The notes under the pieces: model-generated
Databases searched by the model: none
What the model was told of the DNA's origin: nothing
The model's input: only the letters and a program-made list of their open reading frames with translations
From: a virus
Direction: 5' to 3' (one strand)
Virus record (IMG/VR): IMGVR_UViG_3300017977_000101
Location: 1 to 31,769 of that record
DNA: 31,769 nucleotides
Part shown: one piece after another, positions 7,790-15,915 of the stretch
How the letters are laid out: the number at the start of each line of letters is the position of its first letter
Numbering within the stretch: position 1 is the stretch's first letter
Program-made: the position numbers and the translations under genes

Positions 7790-9847
7790 TTAACTTATTG
7801 CTACTTCAAAATCTCTAACTGCACCTACTAATGCTTCAGATATCATCTCTTTAATTTTTAATTTAGACATATTAACAGAGGGAACTTTAATGATTAATTG
7901 ATTCACTAAGTTTTCAATTTTAGTGTCTATTACTTTTTTTTCAGCTGAAGCAAACCCAACTCCTTTATTTGAATTAGAAGATGATGATGTTGGATGTGTC
8001 CCTGCTTTTTTCGGTTTATTACTAGAAAAAGGCATGTCTTTATAACCTTTAGGTGAATTTTGACCCGTTTCTTGAGCCATTTTATCTGAAAAACTCATAG
8101 CCTTATCATCTACAGTATGCTCAACATTAACTGTAGCTTCAGGATTATCATCTCCAAAACCAAAAAATTCAGCAATTGAGTCAAACACTCCCATCACAGC
8201 GTCAACGATATCCGTTGCCCAACCCATCACATAATCCCACATATCACTAAACCATTGTACAATAGCATCTTTTGTCCCAGGAAATATTACATCTATCAAT
8301 TCTAATAACCAATTAAATGGATTCATATAAGTATTCCAATAATCCACCAAAATCCAAAACCATTCAGTTATAGAATCCCAAAAACCAGTAAAAAATTCTC
8401 CAAAACCTGACATACTATCAGTTAACCATACAAATCCAGCTACTAAAGCTCCTATTGCAACTATTATTAAACCGATAGGATTCATTGTTAGAGCAATATT
8501 AAGTAACCATTGTGCTGCAGTTGTTAATCCAGTCCATACTACTTGTAATCCCTTTAAGAAAATATCCTTCATCCTTAAGGCATTTTCTTTAAGCATTAAT
8601 CCTAAAGATTTATATGTTGATTTATTAAACAACATTTTTGCTTTATTAAGAGCAGTAAACAATGGTAACATTTGAGAAATTGTTAACCCCATTTTAGCCA
8701 TTAAATCAACATAAGGAACTAAGGGTTGTAACGAATCGAATAGTGAAATTTTAATATCACTCAACCAAGCACCAAATCTACTCATTGTAGATGTTGTTGT
8801 ATTTAACTTAATATCTGCTTGCTCATAAGCAGTATTAGTTCCTGTTATTGCAATGGTCATTTGTTCTTGAGTATCGATATTTTGCAATAAAGCTTGTGCT
8901 GCTAATTTATTTTCTTTACCAAATAATTTAGAAAGTAAAGCTGAATCTTCCTCAATAGGTTGCAGTAACCTTAATCTATCAGTAAAGCTTAGTGTTTTAT
9001 CAGATAGTTTTTCAACATCAATACCAGCACCTTGTAATTCCTGTTGCACATCTTTTGGTAAAAAACGTCCTTGATTTAATGATGCTAAAACATTTCTTAA
9101 TGCAATTCCTCCTTCAGCTCCTTTTTTACCAGCTTTATCTAAGGTTTCAATTGCACTAACCATTTCATTAAATTCAACTCCTGAAGCTTTAGCGTCTCCA
9201 CCAACATTTTGAATAGCAGCTTTTAATTGTGGTAACTCTGCAGAACCTTCTTTTGCTCCGGCCGCCATCATGTTCATCATGTTAGTCATTTCTTTCTGAG
9301 CCAATATTGGATCATCTAAAGAAACACTATATTGATTCATTGCTGTGGTCATAACTTCTACTGCTGCAGTAGTATCACCTCCCATAGTTTGTGACAATAT
9401 AGATACATTGTCTGCCATAGCACTTAATACTTCAGGGGTATTGGCTAATTCTGGCCCTAATTGGGATAATAATAATTTGTAAGTTTCAACAGAACTAGCG
9501 GCGTCACCTCCAAATTTTAAAGCATTGTCTCTAGCTTTATCTCCCAATTGGTCTAATTGATCACCTGTTAAACCTGTAATAGCAGATAAATCTGCCATAG
9601 ATTCTTCAAAGTTTAATCCTGGTTCTGTAATAGCATCAAAACCTTCTCCAATATTTCTGACATTATCAACAATTGATGAAAATTTGATTGAGTTTATTGA
9701 ATTTGATATTTTAGAAAAGGAATCTTTAGTGTTGCTTTCTAGAGTTTGAACAGTGTTTTCCAAACTAACAAAATTTTGTCGCAATTCTTTGATTGCAACA
9801 AAGATGTCTCCATTAATCTTAATATTAATATTTGCATTTTCAGACAT
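7790..9847 (-). CDS. Tail tape measure protein (TP901 type)
   Basis: 685 residues, the longest structural protein. A coiled-coil start (residues about 20-50) leads to a TP901-type core at about 75-350, with LNFEESMADLSAITGLTGDQL and LSQTMGGDTTAAVEVMT as hallmarks. Residues about 430-560 are hydrophobic with several Trp and Phe helices (PIGLIIVAIGALVAGFVWL), the part expected to enter the host membrane. The C-terminus is Ser/Asn-rich, then helical. At about 1.5 angstrom per residue this length suggests a tail of roughly 100 nm. The start ATG (9845-9847) lies back-to-back with a promoter and small gene on the other strand. Confidence 0.85.
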   Translation of the reverse strand: MSENANINIKINGDIFVAIKELRQNFVSLENTVQTLESNTKDSFSKISNSINSIKFSSIVDNVRNIGEGFDAITEPGLNFEESMADLSAITGLTGDQLDQLGDKARDNALKFGGDAASSVETYKLLLSQLGPELANTPEVLSAMADNVSILSQTMGGDTTAAVEVMTTAMNQYSVSLDDPILAQKEMTNMMNMMAAGAKEGSAELPQLKAAIQNVGGDAKASGVEFNEMVSAIETLDKAGKKGAEGGIALRNVLASLNQGRFLPKDVQQELQGAGIDVEKLSDKTLSFTDRLRLLQPIEEDSALLSKLFGKENKLAAQALLQNIDTQEQMTIAITGTNTAYEQADIKLNTTTSTMSRFGAWLSDIKISLFDSLQPLVPYVDLMAKMGLTISQMLPLFTALNKAKMLFNKSTYKSLGLMLKENALRMKDIFLKGLQVVWTGLTTAAQWLLNIALTMNPIGLIIVAIGALVAGFVWLTDSMSGFGEFFTGFWDSITEWFWILVDYWNTYMNPFNWLLELIDVIFPGTKDAIVQWFSDMWDYVMGWATDIVDAVMGVFDSIAEFFGFGDDNPEATVNVEHTVDDKAMSFSDKMAQETGQNSPKGYKDMPFSSNKPKKAGTHPTSSSSNSNKGVGFASAEKKVIDTKIENLVNQLIIKVPSVNMSKLKIKEMISEALVGAVRDFEVAIS

Positions 9848-9862
9848 TTTTTGCTATCTTTG
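9831..9862 (+). promoter_or_regulatory. Bacteroidota-type promoter for the small membrane-protein gene
   Basis: TTTG (9831-9834), 20 bp, then TATCTTTG (9855-9862) match the TTTG / TAnnTTTG consensus with correct spacing. The expected start of transcription is about 9867-9869, at the ATG itself, so the mRNA would be nearly leaderless. Confidence 0.55.
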
Positions 9863-9866
9863 TTTT

Positions 9867-10034
9867 ATGAAAACTTTAATACCTCTAGTTGTTTTTATTA
9901 TTTCAATGTATGTTTCAGTACACCTTATCAATTTTTCATTTAATGAATGGTATTCTTTGATTATAATGCACTTAATTGGTTTTATTGTTTGCTTCTTGTT
10001 TTCTTTTTTGGTTAGAAAAGAATATTTTAACTAA
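9867..10034 (+). CDS. Small two-helix membrane protein, probable moron
   Basis: 55 residues starting MKTLIPLVVFIISMYVSVHL and ending LVRKEYFN. Two hydrophobic segments (about 3-21 and 30-48) are separated by a short loop with N, E and W, and the C-terminus is basic, as expected for a membrane hairpin. It is on the opposite strand to the surrounding tail operon and has its own promoter. It fills exactly the 183-bp gap left between the chaperone frameshift product (ends 10031) and the tape measure (starts 9847). A separately expressed small membrane gene in a late operon suggests a lysogenic-conversion or superinfection-exclusion gene, but the sequence does not prove a function. A longer start at 9753 would lie inside the tape measure gene and upstream of the promoter, so I reject it. 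Confidence 0.6.
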   Translation: MKTLIPLVVFIISMYVSVHLINFSFNEWYSLIIMHLIGFIVCFLFSFLVRKEYFN

Positions 10035-10252
10035 TCTTTTTTCCCAAAAGCAGTAGCTAAAGCTTTTAACACTGCATTTTCCATTAAATCTCTATCAAAG
10101 TTTTTTATCCATAAAGCTTCAGCTAATAATTCAGCATAAAGCTCATCAGATATCAACCAAGGATTTATATTGAAACAACTTCTAATTAAAGCGCCTCCTT
10201 TAAGAATATCATCAACTCCAGCTTCAGTTGATATTAAGCTGGAGTTTACAGC
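10031..10252 (-). CDS. Tail assembly chaperone, C-terminal part made by -1 frameshift
   Basis: This frame has no start of its own near the 5' end. It is open from the slippery site to TAG at 10031-10033 and encodes 73 residues (AVNSSLISTEAGVDD... to ...ATAFGKKD). The fusion made by slippage would be 175 residues: 102 from the upstream frame plus 73. The arrangement is that of lambda G/GT and Mu gp41-type chaperones, where the frameshift product recruits the tape measure and the short form coats it. The next gene is the tape measure, as in those phages. The reading frame was confirmed by counting codons from 10252 to 10031. Confidence 0.8.
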   Translation of the reverse strand, partial: AVNSSLISTEAGVDDILKGGALIRSCFNINPWLISDELYAELLAEALWIKNFDRDLMENAVLKALATAFGKKD

Positions 10253-10258
10253 TTTTTT
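10216..10258 (-). promoter_or_regulatory. Programmed -1 ribosomal frameshift signal, tail chaperones
   Basis: On the minus strand the heptamer A AAA AAG (10252-10258) lies in the correct phase. It is followed by a 7-nt spacer holding the zero-frame stop TAA (10246-10248), then a perfect 9-bp hairpin CTCCAGCTT / AAGCTGGAG (10244-10236 with 10224-10216) around an 11-nt loop. Heptamer, spacer and stem match the standard -1 signal. Confidence 0.85.
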
Positions 10259-10557
10259 ATTTGTGCTTGCCTAACTTTAAATAGTGTTCCTAACTCTTTA
10301 ATAGCACTTAACTTAGCTTCATCATTCGTCTTAACAATTTCATTGCCACCTAACCAACAACTCTCAAACATAATATTACCACTTTTTACAGGATCAACCT
10401 CTGCAAATTTAGCAGCAAGTCCTACTATTTTTAGATCAGGTTTTTTAAAAAAAGCTGAAGCTTGATTTCCTTCATCATCTAAAGTAACATCTATTTGAAA
10501 TACGTCACCATGACGTTTTTTCCATTCTTTAATCTGTGCGGCTGTTATTTTTTCCAT
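10246..10557 (-). CDS. Tail assembly chaperone, short form
   Basis: 103 residues, helical at the end and mixed before. It lies between tail tube and tape measure, where the short tail-assembly chaperone is always found. The gene ends two codons after the slippery heptamer, so most ribosomes stop here and a minority make the longer form. The opening MEKITAAQIKEWKKRHGDVFQIDV and 'PDLKIVGLAAKF' are usual for Bacteroidota phage versions annotated as hypothetical. It acts in the cytoplasm during tail assembly and is not expected in the mature virion. Confidence 0.75.
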   Translation of the reverse strand: MEKITAAQIKEWKKRHGDVFQIDVTLDDEGNQASAFFKKPDLKIVGLAAKFAEVDPVKSGNIMFESCWLGGNEIVKTNDEAKLSAIKELGTLFKVRQAQIKKL

Positions 10558-10568
10558 TTTATTTTAAT

Positions 10569-10994
10569 TTAATTCCATTCAATATGGGAGGTGATTAATT
10601 CTAATTCTACTTCTATGACAGTATCTCCTTGTTTAATGTCTCTTTTGTTATTGGTAAACTCGCAGTTTCTTATAACATGGGTTACTAATCCGTCAGAACC
10701 TACAGGTAAAAATGAAATAATCATATCAAATGGAGGTACATCTTGAATACGTTTACCAATACCTAAAGCTTTAACAATTGCTTCTACTTCATAAGCATGT
10801 AAAGTAACCTTTGATGTAGCTTCATATTTGCCTCTACCTCTTGACACTGGAAATGCTCCAGCACCATAATTGTTTTGTTTATCTTGCTTATCTTCATAAG
10901 ATACAGCTGTTATTCCACTCACAGTTCTACCTAAGATGTTTATTTTAACATCTGCCCAACTGTGTCTAGTTCCGTTAATTAATGGTGTACTCAT
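10569..10994 (-). CDS. Tail tube protein (Mu gpM-like)
   Basis: 141 residues, the usual size for a tube subunit. The start (LINGTRHSWADVKINILGRTVSGITAVSYEDKQDKQNNYGAG) matches the beta-hairpin pattern of contractile-tail tube proteins of the XkdM / Mu gpM kind: 'W--v-v-i-G--i-G---i-Y---'. Residues about 118-138 (DIKQGDTVIEVELELITSHIEWN) form the closing strands. It follows the sheath gene by 12 bp. Confidence 0.75.
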   Translation of the reverse strand: MSTPLINGTRHSWADVKINILGRTVSGITAVSYEDKQDKQNNYGAGAFPVSRGRGKYEATSKVTLHAYEVEAIVKALGIGKRIQDVPPFDMIISFLPVGSDGLVTHVIRNCEFTNNKRDIKQGDTVIEVELELITSHIEWN

Positions 10995-11006
10995 TCTTAA
11001 TATTTT

Positions 11007-12203
11007 TTAAAATGGATTTGTAAACCCAATAGTTACACTTATTTTTCTTGCAGTTCCTGTAGGTACTAATGAAAATTGTACCTGAAGCTCTGAAGATGAT
11101 AGAATGTTTTGATTAGGATCAACAAACACATCCATACTACTTATTTCTTCAGATTTTAACATTGTTTCTAAAGCTCTACGCCCATCAGCCTCATAAGACT
11201 TAACAATTTCAGGGCTTAATTTTCCAGTAGCTTGATCTATTAATACAGGAGAGTTTAATCTTGGTAATAATATTTCACGAATAGCTCTAACAGCTTTGTC
11301 AATAGTTCTATTGTTTTCAATAAAAGAAAAGTCATCTGTTAAACTGATACATGTTGGACTATCATTGAAATAAATCCCTGCTCTTCCAATGTGATTTCTA
11401 AAGAATATAGTCCCATTATCATTTAAAGTATCTAGCACACCGTCAGGAATACTAACTATTGGTGTATTTGAAATTCCTGCTGAAAGTAATGAACCTCCAT
11501 ATAAATTGAATTTTTCTACCCATGCAATGTTTTCATTTACAGAAGCTTTTGAAATTGCACCTAAGACAGTTCCAATAGCAGCATATTTTTCATAATACTT
11601 AGTTCCGCCAATAACTTTATTAGCTATAGATAATGATTGTCCAACCATTACACTAACACTTTTTGAGTTTTGGTTTCTGAAATTAAAACCTGCAGAATAA
11701 TCAAACCCAGGTCCTTCCAAAATAATTGAAACAGGTCTATGTGAAGTATATTCTTGATCCGCTAATGCTTGAGCTAAAGGTATAGCTGCAGTGACATTAG
11801 AAAAATCAGTAATTACCTGTGTAGGATTGAATGATACTCCAAGTTGTTTAACCTTACCTTGAGCTTCAATTAATAGTTTTTTAGCATAAGTGGAAAGTGA
11901 AGGATTAACCATATCAGTGACTGATACATTTTGTGACACAATCATTAGGTACAAATCACCATCAGGGTTAATTCTAAAATACTCGTTGATATGTTCATAG
12001 ACTAATACCTTGTTTGCTGTATCATAGTTCTCATCTAATCCCAAAGTAATAGCATCTTTAATTCCTTTAAGTCTATATACTGTGTCAAGTTGAGCACCAG
12101 CAACCACAACTACACCTTGTGTAATTAGTCCTGATATCATATCTCCAGCAGGGTTAGTTCTTCCTAACCCTCCGTTTGTTTTGGTTATAATTACATCATT
12201 CAT
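11007..12203 (-). CDS. Tail sheath protein (Mu gpL-like)
   Basis: 398 residues, within the range of contractile sheath proteins. The start NDVIITKTNGGLGRTNPAGDMISGLI, the FRNQNSKSVSVMVGQSL core near residue 170 and the C-terminal 'TARKISVTIGFTNPF' are shared with sheath proteins of Bacteroidota contractile phages (DUF2586-like). The C-terminal strand is what links neighbouring subunits in other sheaths. It overlaps the preceding gene by 1 bp and precedes the tube gene. Together these make the phage a contractile-tailed (myovirus-type) virion. Confidence 0.75.
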   Translation of the reverse strand: MNDVIITKTNGGLGRTNPAGDMISGLITQGVVVVAGAQLDTVYRLKGIKDAITLGLDENYDTANKVLVYEHINEYFRINPDGDLYLMIVSQNVSVTDMVNPSLSTYAKKLLIEAQGKVKQLGVSFNPTQVITDFSNVTAAIPLAQALADQEYTSHRPVSIILEGPGFDYSAGFNFRNQNSKSVSVMVGQSLSIANKVIGGTKYYEKYAAIGTVLGAISKASVNENIAWVEKFNLYGGSLLSAGISNTPIVSIPDGVLDTLNDNGTIFFRNHIGRAGIYFNDSPTCISLTDDFSFIENNRTIDKAVRAIREILLPRLNSPVLIDQATGKLSPEIVKSYEADGRRALETMLKSEEISSMDVFVDPNQNILSSSELQVQFSLVPTGTARKISVTIGFTNPF

Positions 12204-12562
12204 TATTCTTCCTCCAATTTAGATTTTGATTCAAGAGCTAATTTTAATTCCTCAATTAAATCTGATTTTTTAGTAGATTTTAATTCAATTCTGTTTTCAA
12301 CAGCATAAGATTTAATTTCCTTAACTGTCATAGAATCTAATACACCTTTAGTTTCTGTTGATGAAATAGTCTCTATTTTATCAACTTCATTTCTGTTAAT
12401 AGTTTTAACTTCTCCTCCAGTTTTTTTAGCATGATCAAATGCTAAATTTTTTGCTGAGTTTAAAAATATATTACCATCAGTTGTTAGTAATAATTCTTTT
12501 TCATCCTTGTGATAATTAAAAGCCTCTTTTAATCTATCTTTAACTTCTGCATTAGTCTTCAT
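12203..12562 (-). CDS. Small protein with C-terminal HeH/SAP-like fold
   Basis: 119 residues. The end (LDSMTVKEIKSYAVENRIEL...KKSDLIEELKLAL) has the spacing of a HeH/SAP or Rho-N helix-extended-helix, often a small nucleic-acid or protein-binding module. The rest is helical and charged, without a recognised motif. It lies between the holin-type gene (overlap 11 bp) and the sheath gene (overlap 1 bp). It may be a head-tail joining protein by position, but proof is lacking. Confidence 0.5.
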   Translation of the reverse strand: MKTNAEVKDRLKEAFNYHKDEKELLLTTDGNIFLNSAKNLAFDHAKKTGGEVKTINRNEVDKIETISSTETKGVLDSMTVKEIKSYAVENRIELKSTKKSDLIEELKLALESKSKLEEE

Positions 12563-13010
12563 ATTCTTGTAATTTTCGATTCTTCTTTTTTATTAAGGGT
12601 AAATCAATATTTTTAGTAACTGTTTTAGCGATTTTTTCAGCTGATCTGCCTATTACATAACCTCCAATACCTATAGATAGCAATTCCCAAAATTGAGGCT
12701 CAAGTTTAACATTTGTTAAATTGAACAATGGTGCAATAAACTTTACATAAACAACAATAAAAGCAAACATTAACATAACAATTGGTCTCCAGTTTCTCTG
12801 AAGTTTAGTTCCTGATAATTCTGTAACTAATACTTCTTTCTGAAAACTTGCAATGTCTTTTAAGTTTTCTAATACAACTTGAGAAATTTCCTTTTTTGCT
12901 TTAAGTTTTTCGTCTTCAGATGTAGATAATTTATCAACAACATCTCCTACACTAGTGGTTAATTCCTTAGCACTACCTTTTAAAATTTTTGTTAAAATTC
13001 TATTCATCAT
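12552..13010 (-). CDS. Phage holin, 3TM GTA-holin-like
   Basis: 152 residues. A charged, helical N-terminus (about 1-70) is followed by NWRPIVMLMFAFIVVYVKFIAPLF (membrane helix about 73-96), a Trp-containing loop and a second hydrophobic stretch LLSIGIGGYVIGRSAEK (about 108-125). The 'NWRP' motif before the first helix is typical of the 3TM holin family found in GTA-type and Bacteroidota prophages. It lies next to the amidase gene (overlap 4 bp), which supports a lysis cassette. It would make the membrane lesion that frees or activates the amidase. Confidence 0.7.
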   Translation of the reverse strand: MMNRILTKILKGSAKELTTSVGDVVDKLSTSEDEKLKAKKEISQVVLENLKDIASFQKEVLVTELSGTKLQRNWRPIVMLMFAFIVVYVKFIAPLFNLTNVKLEPQFWELLSIGIGGYVIGRSAEKIAKTVTKNIDLPLIKKKNRKLQEYED

Positions 13011-13633
13011 TTAGTGTTTTTATAATTAACTATCATCTGAAAGTGTGCTTCAGCAATTTTGTCTAATTCTTCTGTATTCATTAATATTTCTTTACATTCA
13101 ACTTTATTTGTGTAAAAAAAGTTTTCTGAAAGAATAGCAGGACATTTTGAATTTGCAATGATGTAAAAATTAGCCTCTTTATCAACATCATCATCTTTTT
13201 TATCAACTCTAAATGTGTTATTAGGAAATTGCTTTTTCATTTCTGAAAATAACAAAGTTGCTATTGGATCACTCTTAGTGGTTCCACGAGTAGTATAAAC
13301 TTCCCATCCATGTGCTGATTCTTTTTTAAAACCATTTGAATGAATTGATATTAAAAGACAATTATTAGTACCATAAGCTCTACAATAAGCATTAATTATG
13401 TCAACTCTATCATCTAAATCAATATCTGATTGTCCTGATGTAATATAATGATAAGGTATATTATCTTTATCTAATTTTTCTGCTAAAATGCTTCTAATAA
13501 TTCTATTACCGACACCTTCAAAGTATTGACCACCATCTTCCCATTTTGGTGAACGCTTACCTGGAGTAACATAATTACCATCAATGATACCCCCATGTCC
13601 AGCGTCTAATAATATTATTAATTCTTTTTGCAT
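13007..13633 (-). CDS. N-acetylmuramoyl-L-alanine amidase (Amidase_3), endolysin
   Basis: 208 residues, one catalytic domain. Zinc ligands fit His13 (LLDAGHGG), Glu39 (YFEGVGNR) and His98 (LLISIHSNG), and the catalytic Glu170 is in AILSENFF. It cuts the amide bond between muramic acid and the peptide stem. It has no signal peptide, so it needs the adjacent holin to reach the wall. The 3' end overlaps the holin start by 4 bp. It is a cytosolic endolysin of a gram-negative phage. Confidence 0.85.
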   Translation of the reverse strand: MQKELIILLDAGHGGIIDGNYVTPGKRSPKWEDGGQYFEGVGNRIIRSILAEKLDKDNIPYHYITSGQSDIDLDDRVDIINAYCRAYGTNNCLLISIHSNGFKKESAHGWEVYTTRGTTKSDPIATLLFSEMKKQFPNNTFRVDKKDDDVDKEANFYIIANSKCPAILSENFFYTNKVECKEILMNTEELDKIAEAHFQMIVNYKNTK

Positions 13634-13641
13634 TTATTAAT

Positions 13642-13896
13642 TCAGTTTCTTTTCTCTAAATCTCTAAGCCTAATAGCATGATTATTCAACCTTTTATCTT
13701 GCTCGTTGTTTTTTGTGGTTTGGTTTTCAATTTCAGTTTTATGAACAGATGTAGTTATTGTTAATTCACCAACTTTTTCAATTAAATCATCTAGTTTGCC
13801 AACCAACTGCTTGAAACTTGTCTTAGCAACAATTGTTAAAATCGTTGCTAAGACAGATACAACTCCCGTTAATACCCATATTTGTGTTTCAAGCAT
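13642..13896 (-). CDS. Small membrane-anchored coiled-coil protein of the lysis cassette
   Basis: 84 residues. An N-terminal membrane helix (about 6-25, WVLTGVVSVLATILTIVA) is followed by about 55 residues that look like coiled coil (LVGKLDDLIEKVGEL...QDKRLNNHAIRLRDLEKRN). The shape is that of XhlA-type lysis proteins or inner-membrane spanins. It lies directly before the amidase and after the capsid gene. Spanin, XhlA-type accessory or antiholin are all possible; the lysis assignment is by shape and position. Confidence 0.5.
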   Translation of the reverse strand: MLETQIWVLTGVVSVLATILTIVAKTSFKQLVGKLDDLIEKVGELTITTSVHKTEIENQTTKNNEQDKRLNNHAIRLRDLEKRN

Positions 13897-13919
13897 TCTT
13901 CCTCCTGGTTATATTGTTA

Positions 13920-14945
13920 TTAAACTACAACAGAGTATACAGCTCCAATTCCTTTGTTTCTTATAGGCATTGCCAAACCTCTCATTTGGAAACCATAAAC
14001 ATCTCCTCTTTCTTCTGGATCTTTTAATTTAGCAAACATGTCAACAGTACCTTGACAACGCATTACTTCATTTTTTTGAAATGCAACAGAGCAGATAGTA
14101 TCTGTTGTTGGTGCAGGCGCAGCTCCATAAGCAACTTTTACACCTGTAGCTTTATTGTATACAGGCATTCTTTTGGTGGCTAATGTGTATATTTTAAAAC
14201 CTCCATAAGTGCTTTCATTACTAAAGATAGTCTTATATAAAGTTAAATCTTGTTTTCTTAAATGGTTTTTATGTTTAGTAGATAACACAAGTATTCTTCC
14301 TTCTGCTCCAACTTCTGCATCATCAAATGCAGTTTCTAAATCAAGAATATCTTGAAATGTTAACATTTTATGACCAGTTCCGTCATCAGCTCCTGATGTT
14401 TGTAAAACAGGCGTGTAATTTCCATTTGATGATGGCGCAAAAGCGTGAATAGCTTTTTCCATATACTTCATTCTTAATGACATTCTGTGACCGTATAATA
14501 CTGAAGTACGTTTATCATAACTTAACTCTGCAATTTCAATATTTCTAATTAAAGTATTTTCAGTATCATAAGTGTCTAATGTTAATGAAATAGGCGTGTC
14601 ATTTCTCTGAGCTACTGGAATTGGATATGTTGAGTTATTAATTAACACATTTGGATTAACTCCTGCTTCAGCTAAATGTATAACGTCATTTTCAACAAAT
14701 GCACTCATATCTCTAGCCTCCTTTAAAAACATATCATCTCCATAAAAACCTTCCATTAAGTCAGGAAGCCAAATTTCTTTATTTAACCCTGCAAATAAGG
14801 AACCCTGAACTGCTGGTGTCATTAAACTTACTCCAGTAATAGTTCCTCCAACTGCTAATACAGGTAGTCCTGTTGAAGCTGATACTGCTATACTAAATAG
14901 TGATACTGCTACTAATGCGAAAAATGTATTTAAAAATCGTTTCAT
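13920..14945 (-). CDS. Major capsid protein with hydrophobic N-terminus
   Basis: 341 residues. It follows the protease/scaffold gene by 19 bp and has the layout of capsid proteins from Bacteroidota Mu-like phages (DLMEGFYGDDMFLKEARDM, FVENDVIHLAEAGVNPNVLINN, RNIEIAELSYDKRTSVLYGH, LRMKYMEKAIHAF). It is unusual in beginning with two hydrophobic stretches, about 5-24 and 28-46, the first like a signal peptide with VSAST at its end. I take these as a removable assembly segment rather than a secretion signal. The gene is expected to be the most strongly expressed late gene. Confidence 0.75.
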   Translation of the reverse strand: MKRFLNTFFALVAVSLFSIAVSASTGLPVLAVGGTITGVSLMTPAVQGSLFAGLNKEIWLPDLMEGFYGDDMFLKEARDMSAFVENDVIHLAEAGVNPNVLINNSTYPIPVAQRNDTPISLTLDTYDTENTLIRNIEIAELSYDKRTSVLYGHRMSLRMKYMEKAIHAFAPSSNGNYTPVLQTSGADDGTGHKMLTFQDILDLETAFDDAEVGAEGRILVLSTKHKNHLRKQDLTLYKTIFSNESTYGGFKIYTLATKRMPVYNKATGVKVAYGAAPAPTTDTICSVAFQKNEVMRCQGTVDMFAKLKDPEERGDVYGFQMRGLAMPIRNKGIGAVYSVVV

Positions 14946-14964
14946 TGTTTTTGTGTTTTTGTGT

Positions 14965-15855
14965 TTACTTATTAATAATTTCTTTATACTTGTCAGGATT
15001 ATCTTTTTTAATAGCTAATAATCCAGCAGTATCTTTTTTACGCCAATCAGAAAAAGTCCAATCTGATCTGTCTTCTCCTCCGTTTTCAGGTTTTTCTCTA
15101 CCAGCTAACTCTTTTTTTGTAGGCAATGCAGCAATTGTAACTTTTGCTAATTCAAAATTAGTGCTAGCTAACTCTTCAAAATGAGATTTTTGATCAGCAG
15201 TGATTCTCCCTTCACCAAGTGCTGTAGTAATTAACTGATTAACTTTTTGTTCTATTTCAGCTTGTTCTTTAGCTTCAAGATTTTTTAATTTTTTGCTTAA
15301 AGTTTCGATTGCAGAATTAACATCCGAATCAGATGCTCCTTCTATCAAACCTAAAGCCACATAACTCTTTGCGTTAAGTTTCATTTCTTTATTGTGTTTA
15401 ATTGGTTTTAAAATTCTACTTAGAGCCAACTTAAAAGCTTCTCCTTTAAGTTTAACTCCTTCACTGTTATACAATGTAATTGCATTTTTATTTGATGGAA
15501 TATCTACAACACTACATTCCATAACTTCAGCTTCAACCTTAGGTGTTTGTCCTTCTTTTTTTTCAACAGATAAAATTCTAATACCTAATGAAGCTCCTTT
15601 TACAAAATCTTTTTCAACTCTTTTTTTGATTTTAGCAGCCAAAACTTCATCTTCATCTTCCATAAATACTGGAGTACCTGTAAGCCTACCTTTTTCAACT
15701 TTAAGATTAGACCATTTACCTACTAATTCATTATGATTGTATAACATTACAGGATTAGACATAAAGCGTTCTAATTGTAATTTTTCCATATCAATAGAAA
15801 AACCAAAACTATTAATGCTTTCGTCTGATAATATAAATTCTTTTTTTTCTGGCAT
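14965..15855 (-). CDS. Head maturation protease fused to scaffold (Mu I-like)
   Basis: 296 residues in two parts. Residues about 1-140 fit a HK97-type prohead protease with His41 (NPVMLYNHNE) and Ser89 (KGASLGIRIL), plus the strand LTGTPVFMEDEDEVL. Residues about 158-296 are charged and helical with a coiled stretch (KKLKNLEAKEQAEIEQKVNQL), typical of a scaffold. In Mu the scaffold Z is also made from an internal start in protease I. Met158 (ATG at 15382-15384) is the matching candidate here. The start ATG is the first gene of the leftward late operon. Confidence 0.7.
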   Translation of the reverse strand: MPEKKEFILSDESINSFGFSIDMEKLQLERFMSNPVMLYNHNELVGKWSNLKVEKGRLTGTPVFMEDEDEVLAAKIKKRVEKDFVKGASLGIRILSVEKKEGQTPKVEAEVMECSVVDIPSNKNAITLYNSEGVKLKGEAFKLALSRILKPIKHNKEMKLNAKSYVALGLIEGASDSDVNSAIETLSKKLKNLEAKEQAEIEQKVNQLITTALGEGRITADQKSHFEELASTNFELAKVTIAALPTKKELAGREKPENGGEDRSDWTFSDWRKKDTAGLLAIKKDNPDKYKEIINK

Positions 15856-15884
15856 ATAAAAATAAATGTGTGTATTCTGTGGGA

Positions 15885-15915
15885 CAAATTTCAGTCCTTT
15901 TTTATGTTATTCAAA
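15885..15915 (-). promoter_or_regulatory. Candidate late promoter, leftward
   Basis: On the minus strand TTTG (15912-15915), 19 bp, then GAAATTTG (15885-15892) match the Bacteroidota consensus except for the first base of the second box. Start of transcription would be about 15878, giving a leader of some 23 nt before the protease gene. A weak box fits a promoter that needs an activator. Confidence 0.35.

Noticed and set aside
9746-9943. Open frames on + starting inside the tape measure gene
   Set aside because: They start upstream of the promoter and overlap a real gene; only the shorter frame from 9867 fits.
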